Shown here: one piece after another, positions 1 to 7,185 of the stretch
Position numbering within the stretch: the first letter of the stretch is position 1
Layout of the letters: each line of letters starts with the position of its first letter
IMG/VR virus record: IMGVR_UViG_3300030294_001236
Location: 1 to 39,082 of that record
Source of the DNA: a virus
Reading direction: 5' to 3' (one strand)
Length of the DNA stretch: 39,082 nt
Notes under the pieces: generated by a model
What the model was told of the DNA's origin: nothing
The model's input: the letters and a program-made list of their open reading frames with translations, nothing else
Database searches by the model: none
Translations under genes and position numbers: made by a program

Positions 1-615
1 TTAATACGTATATTGTAATTTAACATAGGTTTTTGAGTTGTCGAAGTTATGTTCAACACCCACACCTAAATATTTGCCATCATCAGATATTTTTCGTGAT
101 ACCGTATATCCAACCTCAGCAGGTTTCCAGTCATCAATATTTTTCGGTGCATACTCAATTTGTCTCAACACTTTTTTATATGCATGTACATTATACTGAT
201 TTAAGACTACTGGCTCCGTATCTTGATACTTCGTTAAATCAACTTTTTGATCCGGATTTTTGGGGTCAGTAACAATGGCAAAGTCGGCACCTGAAGCTTG
301 TCTTTCTTTTTCAATAACAACCGGAACCTGTTGAACAATCGTGTGAGTAATTGTATCAGGTTGTTTGTTCTTTAATGAAGCAATCTGTTTTGCTGCTTCA
401 TTAAGCTGATCCTGTTGCAATTTTACTTTTGCACTATCAGCAGCCGCTTTTATCCCTGCAGTGGTTTCTGCTTCCGTTTGAGTTTCATACGTTACTGGCT
501 TTGGTTGGTGAAAATATTCATAAAGAAAATACCCCCCTACGCAAAGTAAAGCCACAACAAGAACAGTTGCGGCTATTTTTATTTTATTTGGTGAAATTTT
601 AAATACATCAATCAT
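1..615 (-). CDS. membrane-anchored coiled-coil protein of the lysis cassette (spanin-like candidate)
   Basis: 204 residues, complete, with the stop codon at the window edge. A single N-terminal membrane segment (about residues 13-34) follows a lysine-containing leader, so most of the chain should lie outside the inner membrane. Residues 45-85 are Ala/Gln/Lys-rich and look like a coiled coil. The last 25 residues alternate polar and hydrophobic residues and end in QYTY, resembling an outer-membrane beta strand with a terminal aromatic. It is the last gene of the lysis cassette, preceded by an AAGGAG ribosome site. I do not recognise the family. The position and topology suggest an envelope-spanning lysis protein in a diderm host, but this is inference. 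It could equally be a small virion or superinfection protein. Confidence 0.6.
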   Translation of the reverse strand: MIDVFKISPNKIKIAATVLVVALLCVGGYFLYEYFHQPKPVTYETQTEAETTAGIKAAADSAKVKLQQDQLNEAAKQIASLKNKQPDTITHTIVQQVPVVIEKERQASGADFAIVTDPKNPDQKVDLTKYQDTEPVVLNQYNVHAYKKVLRQIEYAPKNIDDWKPAEVGYTVSRKISDDGKYLGVGVEHNFDNSKTYVKLQYTY

Positions 616-630
616 ATTATTGTCATCTCC

Positions 631-876
631 TTAAAACACTTTATAAAGAATCACTGCAAGAAATACGATTTCGACCGCATGTGCTGCAAACGTGCCGTAT
701 TTCTGCACAATACTTTGTTCTACGGTAGTGATTGCGGTTTCTGCTTCCGCTTTTGCATTTGCTATTTTTACCTGCAAGTTTTTAATTTCTTCTGAGAATA
801 GATCTGCGCCGGCGGCTTGCATTTGTGCAATAGCTGCCTCCATTTTGGCAATATCGTTTTTAACTGCTTCTGTCAT
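631..876 (-). CDS. small coiled-coil protein with C-terminal membrane segment
   Basis: 81 residues. Residues 1-58 are an Ala/Glu/Lys/Gln-rich amphipathic helix (coiled coil). Residues 62-80 form a hydrophobic tail-anchor ending ILYKVF. The start ATG overlaps the stop of the upstream 43-residue gene (ATGA). It lies within the lysis cassette. The layout, soluble helix followed by a C-terminal membrane span, is like that of XhlA-type holin partners, but I cannot assign a family. The role is probably in holin or endolysin control. Confidence 0.6.
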   Translation of the reverse strand: MTEAVKNDIAKMEAAIAQMQAAGADLFSEEIKNLQVKIANAKAEAETAITTVEQSIVQKYGTFAAHAVEIVFLAVILYKVF

Positions 877-1004
877 TTTACATATGCTCCTTTTAATTTT
901 TCTTCTATTCGTGCCAATTCATCCTTAATGTCAATCAAGCCTTCGCTATCTACTTTCAAGGCTGCTAAATCATCCTCAATCTGTACAAGGTCAAGGTTAT
1001 TCAA
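873..1004 (-). CDS. 43-residue coiled-coil protein in lysis cassette
   Basis: Small charged helical protein (ends KLKGAYVK). The likely start is a TTG at 1004, overlapping the endolysin stop, with GAGGGTG seven bases upstream. A longer reading from an ATG at 1019 is possible but has a weaker ribosome site. The stop overlaps the next ATG (ATGA), so it is probably translationally coupled on both sides. No family was recognised. Heptad-like leucines and isoleucines suggest it could pair with the neighbouring coiled-coil proteins. Confidence 0.5.
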   Translation of the reverse strand: MNNLDLVQIEDDLAALKVDSEGLIDIKDELARIEEKLKGAYVK

Positions 1005-1608
1005 CTGTAGCACCCTCTTCATATACAGGAACACCATAGCTAGATAAATCCAGTCCTGCAACATAATCAAACGTATTATCTGCTCTATTTGCATACCCAG
1101 TTGCATAATCTTCGCAACCTGCGGCCGATGCATACTGTTCGTGGAATAAATCCCGCACTTTTGCCAGCGATCTAAGATCATATCCACGATCTTGTCGACG
1201 CTGCAAAAATCTCGACACTACATAATGACTGGTAGGACACCAAATGCCGGCATAAATCGTACAACGGCTATCATCAAGCGTTTCAACTTCCTGTAAAGTA
1301 TCCACATAAGTTGCAGTGTCTTCGGCGAGTAAAGCAATTTGTGCATCTTGACCTTCCTGTGAATCAAGCAACTGTGCTAATAAGTCAAGTTCTCCAGCCG
1401 CCTCTATATCGCTATAAGCTCGACCTGCATAATGGTCGCCTCCTGGTATCGAAGACAGTAATGATTCTGCCCTGCCACCTTCCCATTGTGAGCAGCCAAT
1501 ACTTGGGTAATCACCAGCCGTGCTGCACGACACCGCATTAAATCCACCTTCAACTCCCGTATTTACTAAGCCTTTTGCTATTTCTCTAGCTAATTCTTCT
1601 TTTGTCAT
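997..1608 (-). CDS. endolysin, lysozyme-like / transglycosylase-like
   Basis: 203 residues. The N-terminal block EGGFNAVSC...SIGCSQWEGGRAESLL (residues 20-51) matches the E-GGY-(x)n-S-G-QWH-RA-LL pattern of a lysozyme-like family found in Firmicute phage endolysins, with Glu20 the likely catalytic acid. The usual His of the QWH motif is Glu here. Residues 60-190 form the rest of the globular domain. There is no signal peptide, so export depends on a holin. The start overlaps the small holin's stop (ATGA). It should cleave the host peptidoglycan at the end of the lytic cycle. The family assignment is from motif memory; the lysis role is firm from context. Confidence 0.75.
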   Translation of the reverse strand: MTKEELAREIAKGLVNTGVEGGFNAVSCSTAGDYPSIGCSQWEGGRAESLLSSIPGGDHYAGRAYSDIEAAGELDLLAQLLDSQEGQDAQIALLAEDTATYVDTLQEVETLDDSRCTIYAGIWCPTSHYVVSRFLQRRQDRGYDLRSLAKVRDLFHEQYASAAGCEDYATGYANRADNTFDYVAGLDLSSYGVPVYEEGATVE

Positions 1609-1772
1609 TTTTCATCATTACCTTTCTTTTCTGCTTTACCGCCCATATATCCAACTAAGCCGCTGGCTATAGACATTGCAAGTTCATTCAGTGCAAAAAA
1701 AATCGCCATCATCAAAGCTGCAACCAGCCCGATTCCGACAATTTTTTCGGTATTCAATTTTTCATCCACCAT
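1605..1772 (-). CDS. small holin-like membrane protein (55 residues)
   Basis: 55 residues, starting MVDEKLNTEK and ending KKGNDEK. A long hydrophobic stretch (about residues 11-44) can form one or two membrane segments, and it is flanked by charged ends. The ribosome site AAGGAG lies 7 bases before the ATG, and the stop overlaps the endolysin start as ATGA. Placement directly before the endolysin, size and topology fit a holin that forms the membrane lesion. No family name is offered. Confidence 0.7.
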   Translation of the reverse strand: MVDEKLNTEKIVGIGLVAALMMAIFFALNELAMSIASGLVGYMGGKAEKKGNDEK

Positions 1773-1783
1773 ATATTGGCTCC

Positions 1784-1978
1784 TTAATTATGGACAGCAC
1801 CATATATTGCAATTGCTGTCGTAATGACCCATGCAATGATATTGGTATATCCTTTTTGTGATTTTTCTCGTTCCGACAGCATGGTTTCCAGCCTCGCTGT
1901 CCGTTCAGCCATTTCTCTAATTTGATCAGACAAATTATCTATCTTGGAATATAATCTCTGAATTTGATCATCACCCAT
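1784..1978 (-). CDS. XhlA-like haemolysin/holin-associated protein
   Basis: 64 residues starting MGDDQIQRLY. A GTG two codons further upstream is an alternative start, but GGAGG is better spaced for the ATG at 1978. The N-terminal 40 residues are a charged amphipathic helix (SKIDNLSDQIREMAERTARLE). The C-terminal 18 are a membrane span ending AIYGAVHN. This is the layout of the XhlA family, which assists holin and endolysin action in Bacillus phages. It is the first gene of the lysis cassette, directly after a minus-strand terminator and the toxin-antitoxin locus. Confidence 0.7.
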   Translation of the reverse strand: MGDDQIQRLYSKIDNLSDQIREMAERTARLETMLSEREKSQKGYTNIIAWVITTAIAIYGAVHN

Positions 1979-2034
1979 ATGCACCTCCGAATTTCCGACA
2001 TAAAACTTCTTTTTTTATTTTTGGGCATAAGAAA

Positions 2035-2058
2035 AGGCAGCCTATTCATAAGCTGCCT
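2035..2058 (-). terminator. rho-independent terminator (minus strand)
   Basis: Seven-base-pair stem AGGCAGC / GCTGCCT with a 10-nt loop. On the minus strand it is followed by TTTTCTT. It lies between the virion operon with the toxin locus and the lysis cassette, so read-through or a separate promoter would be needed for the lysis genes. Confidence 0.7.
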
Positions 2059-2064
2059 GCACTG

Positions 2065-2073
2065 TGTTATAAT
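2065..2073 (+). promoter_or_regulatory. toxin promoter, extended -10
   Basis: TGTTATAAT gives an extended -10 with a perfect TATAAT at 2068-2073. No good -35 is seen at 17 bp spacing. The predicted transcript start is near 2080. The same TGTTATAATAT sequence recurs in the convergent antitoxin promoter. Confidence 0.6.
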
Positions 2074-2106
2074 ATTGTCTTGAGATAGTTGATGGTGTCG
2101 GTTTTT

Positions 2107-2123
2107 CCTACTCCTAGAGTAGG
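2107..2123 (+). promoter_or_regulatory. 5' UTR hairpin overlapping the toxin ribosome site
   Basis: CCTACTC / GAGTAGG form a perfect 7-bp stem with a CTA loop. The 3' arm runs into the AGGGGGTGG ribosome site of the toxin, so part of it is paired. This is likely to limit toxin translation. Confidence 0.6.
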
Positions 2124-2133
2124 GGGTGGTTCT

Positions 2134-2211
2134 GTGACAGTTTTTGAATCCTTATCATTAATGATAAGTTTCGGTATACTGATCGTAGCCATTCTTTCAT
2201 TCCGTAAATAA
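2134..2211 (+). CDS. type I toxin, putative holin-like toxin (Hol-Tox family)
   Basis: A 25-residue peptide from a GTG start, with AGGGGGTGG upstream at 2121-2129. It begins MTVFESLSLMISFG and ends LSFRK: a short polar head, one membrane-spanning helix (about residues 7-22) and a basic tail. The pattern MT-[VTY]-[FY]-[EQ]-[AS]-L-[ST]-LMI-[SA]-F is that of the 'putative holin-like toxin' peptides of Firmicutes, which belong with TxpA/BsrG-type type I toxins. It lies antiparallel to all neighbouring genes, has its own promoter and terminator, and faces a convergent antisense RNA. The expected action is membrane damage when the antitoxin RNA decays. Family membership is from pattern recognition; toxicity is inference. 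Confidence 0.8.
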   Translation: MTVFESLSLMISFGILIVAILSFRK

Positions 2212-2218
2212 CGGCATG

Positions 2219-2238
2219 AAAAAAACCGCCTAGCGGTT
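2219..2238 (-). terminator. antitoxin RNA terminator
   Basis: The minus strand reads AACCGC-TAG-GCGGTT, a 6-bp stem with a 3-nt loop, running directly into seven T's. Confidence 0.75.
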
Positions 2239-2308
2239 GCGAGCGGTCTTCTTCATAAAATTTTCAATTTGAGGAGAGCCGACGCGTCCAAACATCAACT
2301 ATCTCTTT
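2219..2308 (-). ncRNA. antitoxin antisense RNA of the type I locus
   Basis: A predicted 90-nt RNA from a start near 2308 to the U-run of the terminator at 2219-2238. It has no ORF. It is fully complementary to the 3' untranslated part of the toxin mRNA, which reads through to a terminator at 2349-2375. This convergent 3' overlap is the TxpA/RatA and BsrG/SR4 arrangement. Its nucleotides about 4-16 (GAGAUAGUUGAUG) are identical to the 5' end of the toxin mRNA. Confidence 0.7.
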
Positions 2309-2314
2309 GTTTAT

Positions 2315-2343
2315 ATTATAACAAAACCTTGATAAATTATCAA
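2315..2343 (-). promoter_or_regulatory. antitoxin RNA promoter
   Basis: On the minus strand, TTGATA (2343-2338), a 17-bp spacer and TATAAT (2320-2315), with an upstream TG giving an extended -10. This is the strongest consensus sigma-A promoter in the window, as expected for an unstable antitoxin RNA that must exceed its toxin mRNA. Confidence 0.8.
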
Positions 2344-2348
2344 TGGAT

Positions 2349-2375
2349 ATCACTCGCTACGGTGGGTGATTTTTT
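2349..2375 (+). terminator. toxin mRNA terminator
   Basis: ATCACTC / GGGTGAT form a 7-bp stem with one U-G pair and a 9-nt loop, followed by TTTTT. Using it gives a toxin mRNA of about 297 nt with a 165-nt 3' UTR covering the whole antisense RNA. Confidence 0.7.
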
Positions 2376-2385
2376 AGTTGGAGCA

Positions 2386-5300
2386 TTAATCCCTAACTTT
2401 TGCCATTGATTTTTGTGCAATATCTAGCTGTTTTTTCTTCAAATCAGCCACTCGGCTATCATCTCCTTTTTGAGTGGCGAGACGTTCCATTTTATTAATA
2501 TATTCCATATTTTGATTGGCGTAATTAAGCAAATTATAATTATGAAGAGTATCACTATCCAATTTTGTTTTTGTTGCTTTTGCACCGTTATATGCTTTCT
2601 GTACCTCGTCAAGTTTGTCGTAAAAGTCTTGAACGGATTGCGGGCTTTTCATCGGATCAACCGTAAAAGCTTTCTGAAATGGGTTTTGATATTCCCGAGC
2701 ACCGGATAGTGCATCCGCTGCATTAAGTGCTTGATTTGCCATACCGGCACCATAGCCACTAATTGTGTTATCAATCTTCCGAGGGGAAACACCAAATATG
2801 CTACCGATTTCTTTTGCTAATTCAGAAGTATTCGGACCGTATTGCATTTCATCCGGTAATTTTTGCTCTTTCTGAGGAACAATACTACGACCTTGGAAAA
2901 AAGAATAGTTTGTTGCCCATTCAATGATTGGGCCTACAGCAGTAGGCATGAAGTTTGGCAAAAAGGCTCCGGCTGCACTACTTGCCCATTCTTTCATTTC
3001 TTGTGGTCTACGTGTTTCCATATAATCCAACATTCGCTCCGGCATTGATCCAAACAAAACGCCCAAGCCAAAGGGTTTAGGAATACGATATACCGTATCA
3101 CCAGCCTTAAAGCACCAGAATAAATTTTTCTGATAAGCTGGCAATTCTTTATACCATTGCTGGTCATGGTTCATAGCCCATAGCGCGATTGATGGCAGTG
3201 TGATATACATTGCCACTTTTGCCGTGGTACCTACAGGATTTTCTTTAAAGGCTTGGATAATACGCACAGGTTCCTGTACTCCTGCATTAAAGAATGCAAT
3301 TACTTTATTTGCCGTTTTCCCATATACACCATGTTGGCTGAAATCAAGAGAAATATCTCGGGCAGAAAGAGCCGCATCTTCAACGGAAACGCCTTTACTT
3401 ACAGCTCGACTATATTCTCCCAAACGTGTAGCCGTTTCAAGCATTTCCGAAAAGCCTCGCATGACTTGCACTGGATTATAATGATTCCAATAATATGCCA
3501 CATCTTTTTTGTACAAGCCTTTCAACGAGCCTTGAATATAATCTCTATCCAAACCGACCATTGTACTCATAAGCGCACCGCTGGCCTTATATTCATGAAA
3601 AAGTTCATCTTGCTTTACCATATGAAAAATACCAGTTGCATGGTCAATGATTGGTCGAAATCCATACCGGGAGAATACCGCGGCACCAAATGTATCACGA
3701 ACAATATTTTTAATAGCAAAATCCGGCATCAAAGTCGCACCAGCACGCAAAATCTGAGCTGGCGGGCTGAGTAATTTTGTGATGATATTGGCAGTATCCT
3801 TATTGACCGACATGATTGCTCGGTAAATTTCTGGCTCTGTTTGATAAAGCTTTTTCTCACCATTTTGCCAAACTGAAAAGGTACTGTCTTTCGTGTTTGC
3901 TGTTCCAGTGACTTCTTCGACAAGTTTTCCAACACGATCACCGTCTGCCATTTTAATAAAGGTTTGGCCTACGCGGTTTCGTTCTACGAGATTCAGCATA
4001 GCGTAAGTATTCTTTACAATGCTTTCAAGTGGGGAGACGACCTGCCGCGTGGAACCTTCTTCGGATATTGATTTGAGGGCAGCACGAACATTGCCGAACC
4101 CTTGGCCACCCATGCCGAAACCTTTTTCAAGACCGGATTCATCGGCAAAATCACGTGCCATTGGAACGTAGTTTTGATATTTCTTTGTCAAAGCATCGTA
4201 TACTTCCGGCTTGATCATGCCATTTTCTTTAAGAATGCGAAGAATATTATCATTGTAGGTATAAATCTTCTTTGCAGCATCAGAAAGAGCCTGCGGGGCT
4301 CTTTCGATGATTGCCCGCGCATCTGCGTGTGACATTGGGCCTTTGTAATCGGGATAGATGGTTTGTAGTTCCGCTTGTCTCCTAGCAACAAGTAAAGAAT
4401 CAAGTGCCTCGTGCCAGTTTTTTAAATTTCCTGCCTTGAGGTAATCTTGACGATTTTTTAGTTCTGGGCTAGCATCAAGTTCTTTGAGCACCCCCTTAAT
4501 CGTGACCACTTTGTCGATGATATTGCCATAAACCTTATTCAGTGCTGCCTTAATTAGTTCTGGCTTATCACCTTCGACAAGCATCTGCGCTCGGGCAACA
4601 GAAGAGTTCTGTGCCAAACGCGCCATTTTATGCGGATCATCTTTTGTGGCAAGACGTTCCCCTGTGGCGCGTTCATAACTATCCGTCACACGTTTTAAGC
4701 CGACCTTATCATCGACCCAGTCCTCAACAAATTTTAATTTAGCCTGTTTTGCCCGTTCTTTTATGTTTGGTTTCATTTCGTCAGCATAAGAAACAGCGGC
4801 ACGTCCCCGTGCCTCCGGAGATTGCCGCTGCCATGTGTCAACCATAGATTTTATTTCGTTTACTCGGCCTTTGATATCGGGGTTCTTTTCAAGTGCCGCC
4901 TTGAACTGGGAATAATATGCCGGCATCTCAGTCTTAGCCTTAGGCTCATTGGTAAGATAGTCTTTCATAAATTCAGCAATGCCCTCCGCGCGCTTCTGCG
5001 CTGGTTCATAAGCATCTTTGCCAAAACGATTATCAATCACTCGGCTAAATTCACGGTCAAAGGCTCCAGCATCGCCGCGAAGCCCAAGAGCCGCATCGGT
5101 AATATGCCCAATTTCATGAGCCATCGTATTTAAATCCCCATAATCACGTGTACGAATAACGCCAGAGTTATGATCAGCAAAGCCCATGACATCGGCTTTA
5201 CCAATACGTCCAGCGCGGATTGGTACGAACAATTCAGAAGCACGCTTCATAATTTGCCGTTTGGTAATGGTATCACCTGTGTATTCACCTTTCGGTATTC

Positions 5301-7173
5301 CTTCCAAGCGTGGGGCGATTGGTTTACTCCCACCGTCTGTATCTGCTACAAGCTGAAAAGATTTTGCCCAATCATCGGCACCAGCTTGACGAGCGTATTC
5401 AGCCGCAGTCACATAATCGCCATTCATTGCCGCATCTTGGGCTTTATTGAGCATTTCTTCATTTACACCACGCATCTGCTCTGGCTGTTTTGCCTGCTCA
5501 ATCGTATTATCGATTTCAGAAGTAAACTCTTTTTGCGTAGGTACCCGACTGAATTCCATAGATGGAGGCTTTATGTTATCGGCTGGGGTTTTATCTAAAT
5601 ATTGATTGACTTCCGGTCTTAGCTGTCCATCATCAACGCTGTGAAAATTATCGGGCTCAATAGGAGAACCATCTTTGCCATTCAATAGGTCAGCGGCAGA
5701 GAAATCTTTATTTGCAGGATTTAACGAATCAATAGATTCACCATTTAGAGATTTTTCAATATCAGCTTTGATTTGTTCATCTTGAGATATTGGACGATCG
5801 TCATTTGCATGATTCAAAGGCTGCCCTAAGATATCCGTATTTTCATTATTGGCGGTCGTTGAAGGGTTTTTATCTAAAACATCATCAACCGGCGTATCTG
5901 AATTATACCGCGGTGGTGTGTCGATTCCGGCGGCTGGTTTCCCTGCATCATTTCCCATCCGAGCCATAACACTATCTACATACTCATTTATGGATGGCTC
6001 ATCACCATTACCTTGTGCGCGGTTTTTGGCTTCGTCTGACCACTTGACGGCATCCGGTCCAGCATACCAGGCAGTTGCCACGTCACGCCAATTTCCAAAC
6101 TCATTGTAATACTCTTCGAACTTATGACGAGCAACAATATTTTGATTTTCCGGTGTCATTGGTGCGTCTGGAGATAATCCAGCATCCTCAGCCCATCTTG
6201 CCCAGTTATCAGGCATAATCTGAAATCTTCCAGCTGCGCCAGTTCTACCATTTTCAGCATTATAATTTCCTTCTGTTGATCCCGATTCTTGCCCGGAGAT
6301 TGCACGTATAAAAGCATCAGTTCCGCCACCTGTTTGTGGTGTTGGGGCAGTATCCTGTGGAATATTTCCTTGCGCTTGTCTAAGCACTTCTGTAGGGTCA
6401 TCCATCATTACAGCATCGGGAGCTTTTGGGATAGATTGGTCCATATTATCCAAAGTATTCATCGCATCGCCATATTGGGCTTTTACGCCATCTACAGTCT
6501 TTTTGCTGACATCATAGCCACCTTTGGCGATTGCTCCGGGTAAAAGAAGATCACTCCATAATTTCGATGGGTCATTTACGATATCTTGACCGAATTGCCC
6601 CGGATTTGAAACCAGATTTTTCACCGGCTGCACAATAGGGTCAACAAGTGTTTGATACGCCGTTTTTCCGGCAGCATTTGCATAGCGGTTAAGACTTCCA
6701 TCATCACCACCTGTAGCCTGTCGGAGCACTTCATTCGGGTCATCTAAATTGGCTTGATAATTATCATGGACATCTTTCGCTAACTCAGGCATATATAAAA
6801 GACCGGCTGCTGCTCTAACTGGAGCAGGAACAAAAGGTGTTATTGCGACTTTTCCTGCAGGATTAGCGACTGCGTCACCGTACAACTGCCCAAGCTGTTG
6901 ATTTTGTGCATCTGTGTCCGCCTGAATATCTTCATTGCTTCGGTTTACCATTTGGACAGGCTTTATAACGCTGACATCAGCAGCAACTTTGCCACTCCAT
7001 CCTTTTAGCTCGTCAATGGCATTATTTCCAAAATCTTGTGCTGCTTCTATGCTGCGATTAAAGATATTACCATCATATTGCCCTTTATATCGAATCCCCA
7101 TAGCTTGGTTGAGAACCTCTTGAGGGTCATCACCACCTGTAGCCTGTCGGAGCACTTCATTCGGGTCATCCAT
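2386..7173 (-). CDS. large internal virion protein with lytic transglycosylase and metallopeptidase motifs
   Basis: 1595 residues, the largest protein here. Four copies of DDPxEVLxQAxG occur at residues 2-13, 15-25, 144-155 and 258-268. Residues 286-380 are an SLT-type lytic transglycosylase: AISGQESGS with catalytic Glu296, AAGRFQIMP, and ATAWYAGP near the end. Residues 660-740 carry HEIGH (686-690) followed by AEGIAEF (729-735), a zincin-like metallopeptidase signature. The C-terminal half resembles large polyvalent phage proteins (LPD38-like by recollection). It is the last gene of the virion operon, in the position of ejected internal proteins of podoviruses. It probably enters the cell envelope to open peptidoglycan and form a DNA conduit. 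The enzymatic motifs are seen directly; ejection is inferred. Confidence 0.8.
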   Translation of the reverse strand: MDDPNEVLRQATGGDDPQEVLNQAMGIRYKGQYDGNIFNRSIEAAQDFGNNAIDELKGWSGKVAADVSVIKPVQMVNRSNEDIQADTDAQNQQLGQLYGDAVANPAGKVAITPFVPAPVRAAAGLLYMPELAKDVHDNYQANLDDPNEVLRQATGGDDGSLNRYANAAGKTAYQTLVDPIVQPVKNLVSNPGQFGQDIVNDPSKLWSDLLLPGAIAKGGYDVSKKTVDGVKAQYGDAMNTLDNMDQSIPKAPDAVMMDDPTEVLRQAQGNIPQDTAPTPQTGGGTDAFIRAISGQESGSTEGNYNAENGRTGAAGRFQIMPDNWARWAEDAGLSPDAPMTPENQNIVARHKFEEYYNEFGNWRDVATAWYAGPDAVKWSDEAKNRAQGNGDEPSINEYVDSVMARMGNDAGKPAAGIDTPPRYNSDTPVDDVLDKNPSTTANNENTDILGQPLNHANDDRPISQDEQIKADIEKSLNGESIDSLNPANKDFSAADLLNGKDGSPIEPDNFHSVDDGQLRPEVNQYLDKTPADNIKPPSMEFSRVPTQKEFTSEIDNTIEQAKQPEQMRGVNEEMLNKAQDAAMNGDYVTAAEYARQAGADDWAKSFQLVADTDGGSKPIAPRLEGIPKGEYTGDTITKRQIMKRASELFVPIRAGRIGKADVMGFADHNSGVIRTRDYGDLNTMAHEIGHITDAALGLRGDAGAFDREFSRVIDNRFGKDAYEPAQKRAEGIAEFMKDYLTNEPKAKTEMPAYYSQFKAALEKNPDIKGRVNEIKSMVDTWQRQSPEARGRAAVSYADEMKPNIKERAKQAKLKFVEDWVDDKVGLKRVTDSYERATGERLATKDDPHKMARLAQNSSVARAQMLVEGDKPELIKAALNKVYGNIIDKVVTIKGVLKELDASPELKNRQDYLKAGNLKNWHEALDSLLVARRQAELQTIYPDYKGPMSHADARAIIERAPQALSDAAKKIYTYNDNILRILKENGMIKPEVYDALTKKYQNYVPMARDFADESGLEKGFGMGGQGFGNVRAALKSISEEGSTRQVVSPLESIVKNTYAMLNLVERNRVGQTFIKMADGDRVGKLVEEVTGTANTKDSTFSVWQNGEKKLYQTEPEIYRAIMSVNKDTANIITKLLSPPAQILRAGATLMPDFAIKNIVRDTFGAAVFSRYGFRPIIDHATGIFHMVKQDELFHEYKASGALMSTMVGLDRDYIQGSLKGLYKKDVAYYWNHYNPVQVMRGFSEMLETATRLGEYSRAVSKGVSVEDAALSARDISLDFSQHGVYGKTANKVIAFFNAGVQEPVRIIQAFKENPVGTTAKVAMYITLPSIALWAMNHDQQWYKELPAYQKNLFWCFKAGDTVYRIPKPFGLGVLFGSMPERMLDYMETRRPQEMKEWASSAAGAFLPNFMPTAVGPIIEWATNYSFFQGRSIVPQKEQKLPDEMQYGPNTSELAKEIGSIFGVSPRKIDNTISGYGAGMANQALNAADALSGAREYQNPFQKAFTVDPMKSPQSVQDFYDKLDEVQKAYNGAKATKTKLDSDTLHNYNLLNYANQNMEYINKMERLATQKGDDSRVADLKKKQLDIAQKSMAKVRD
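6701..7170 (-). repeat. 44-bp perfect direct repeat inside the large virion gene
   Basis: 6701-6744 and 7127-7170 are identical over 44 bp, 426 bp apart, and encode the DDPNEVLRQATGGDD element. Because 426 is divisible by 3, recombination between the copies would delete 142 residues in frame. Confidence 0.9.
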
Positions 7174-7185
7174 AAAATCGCCACC

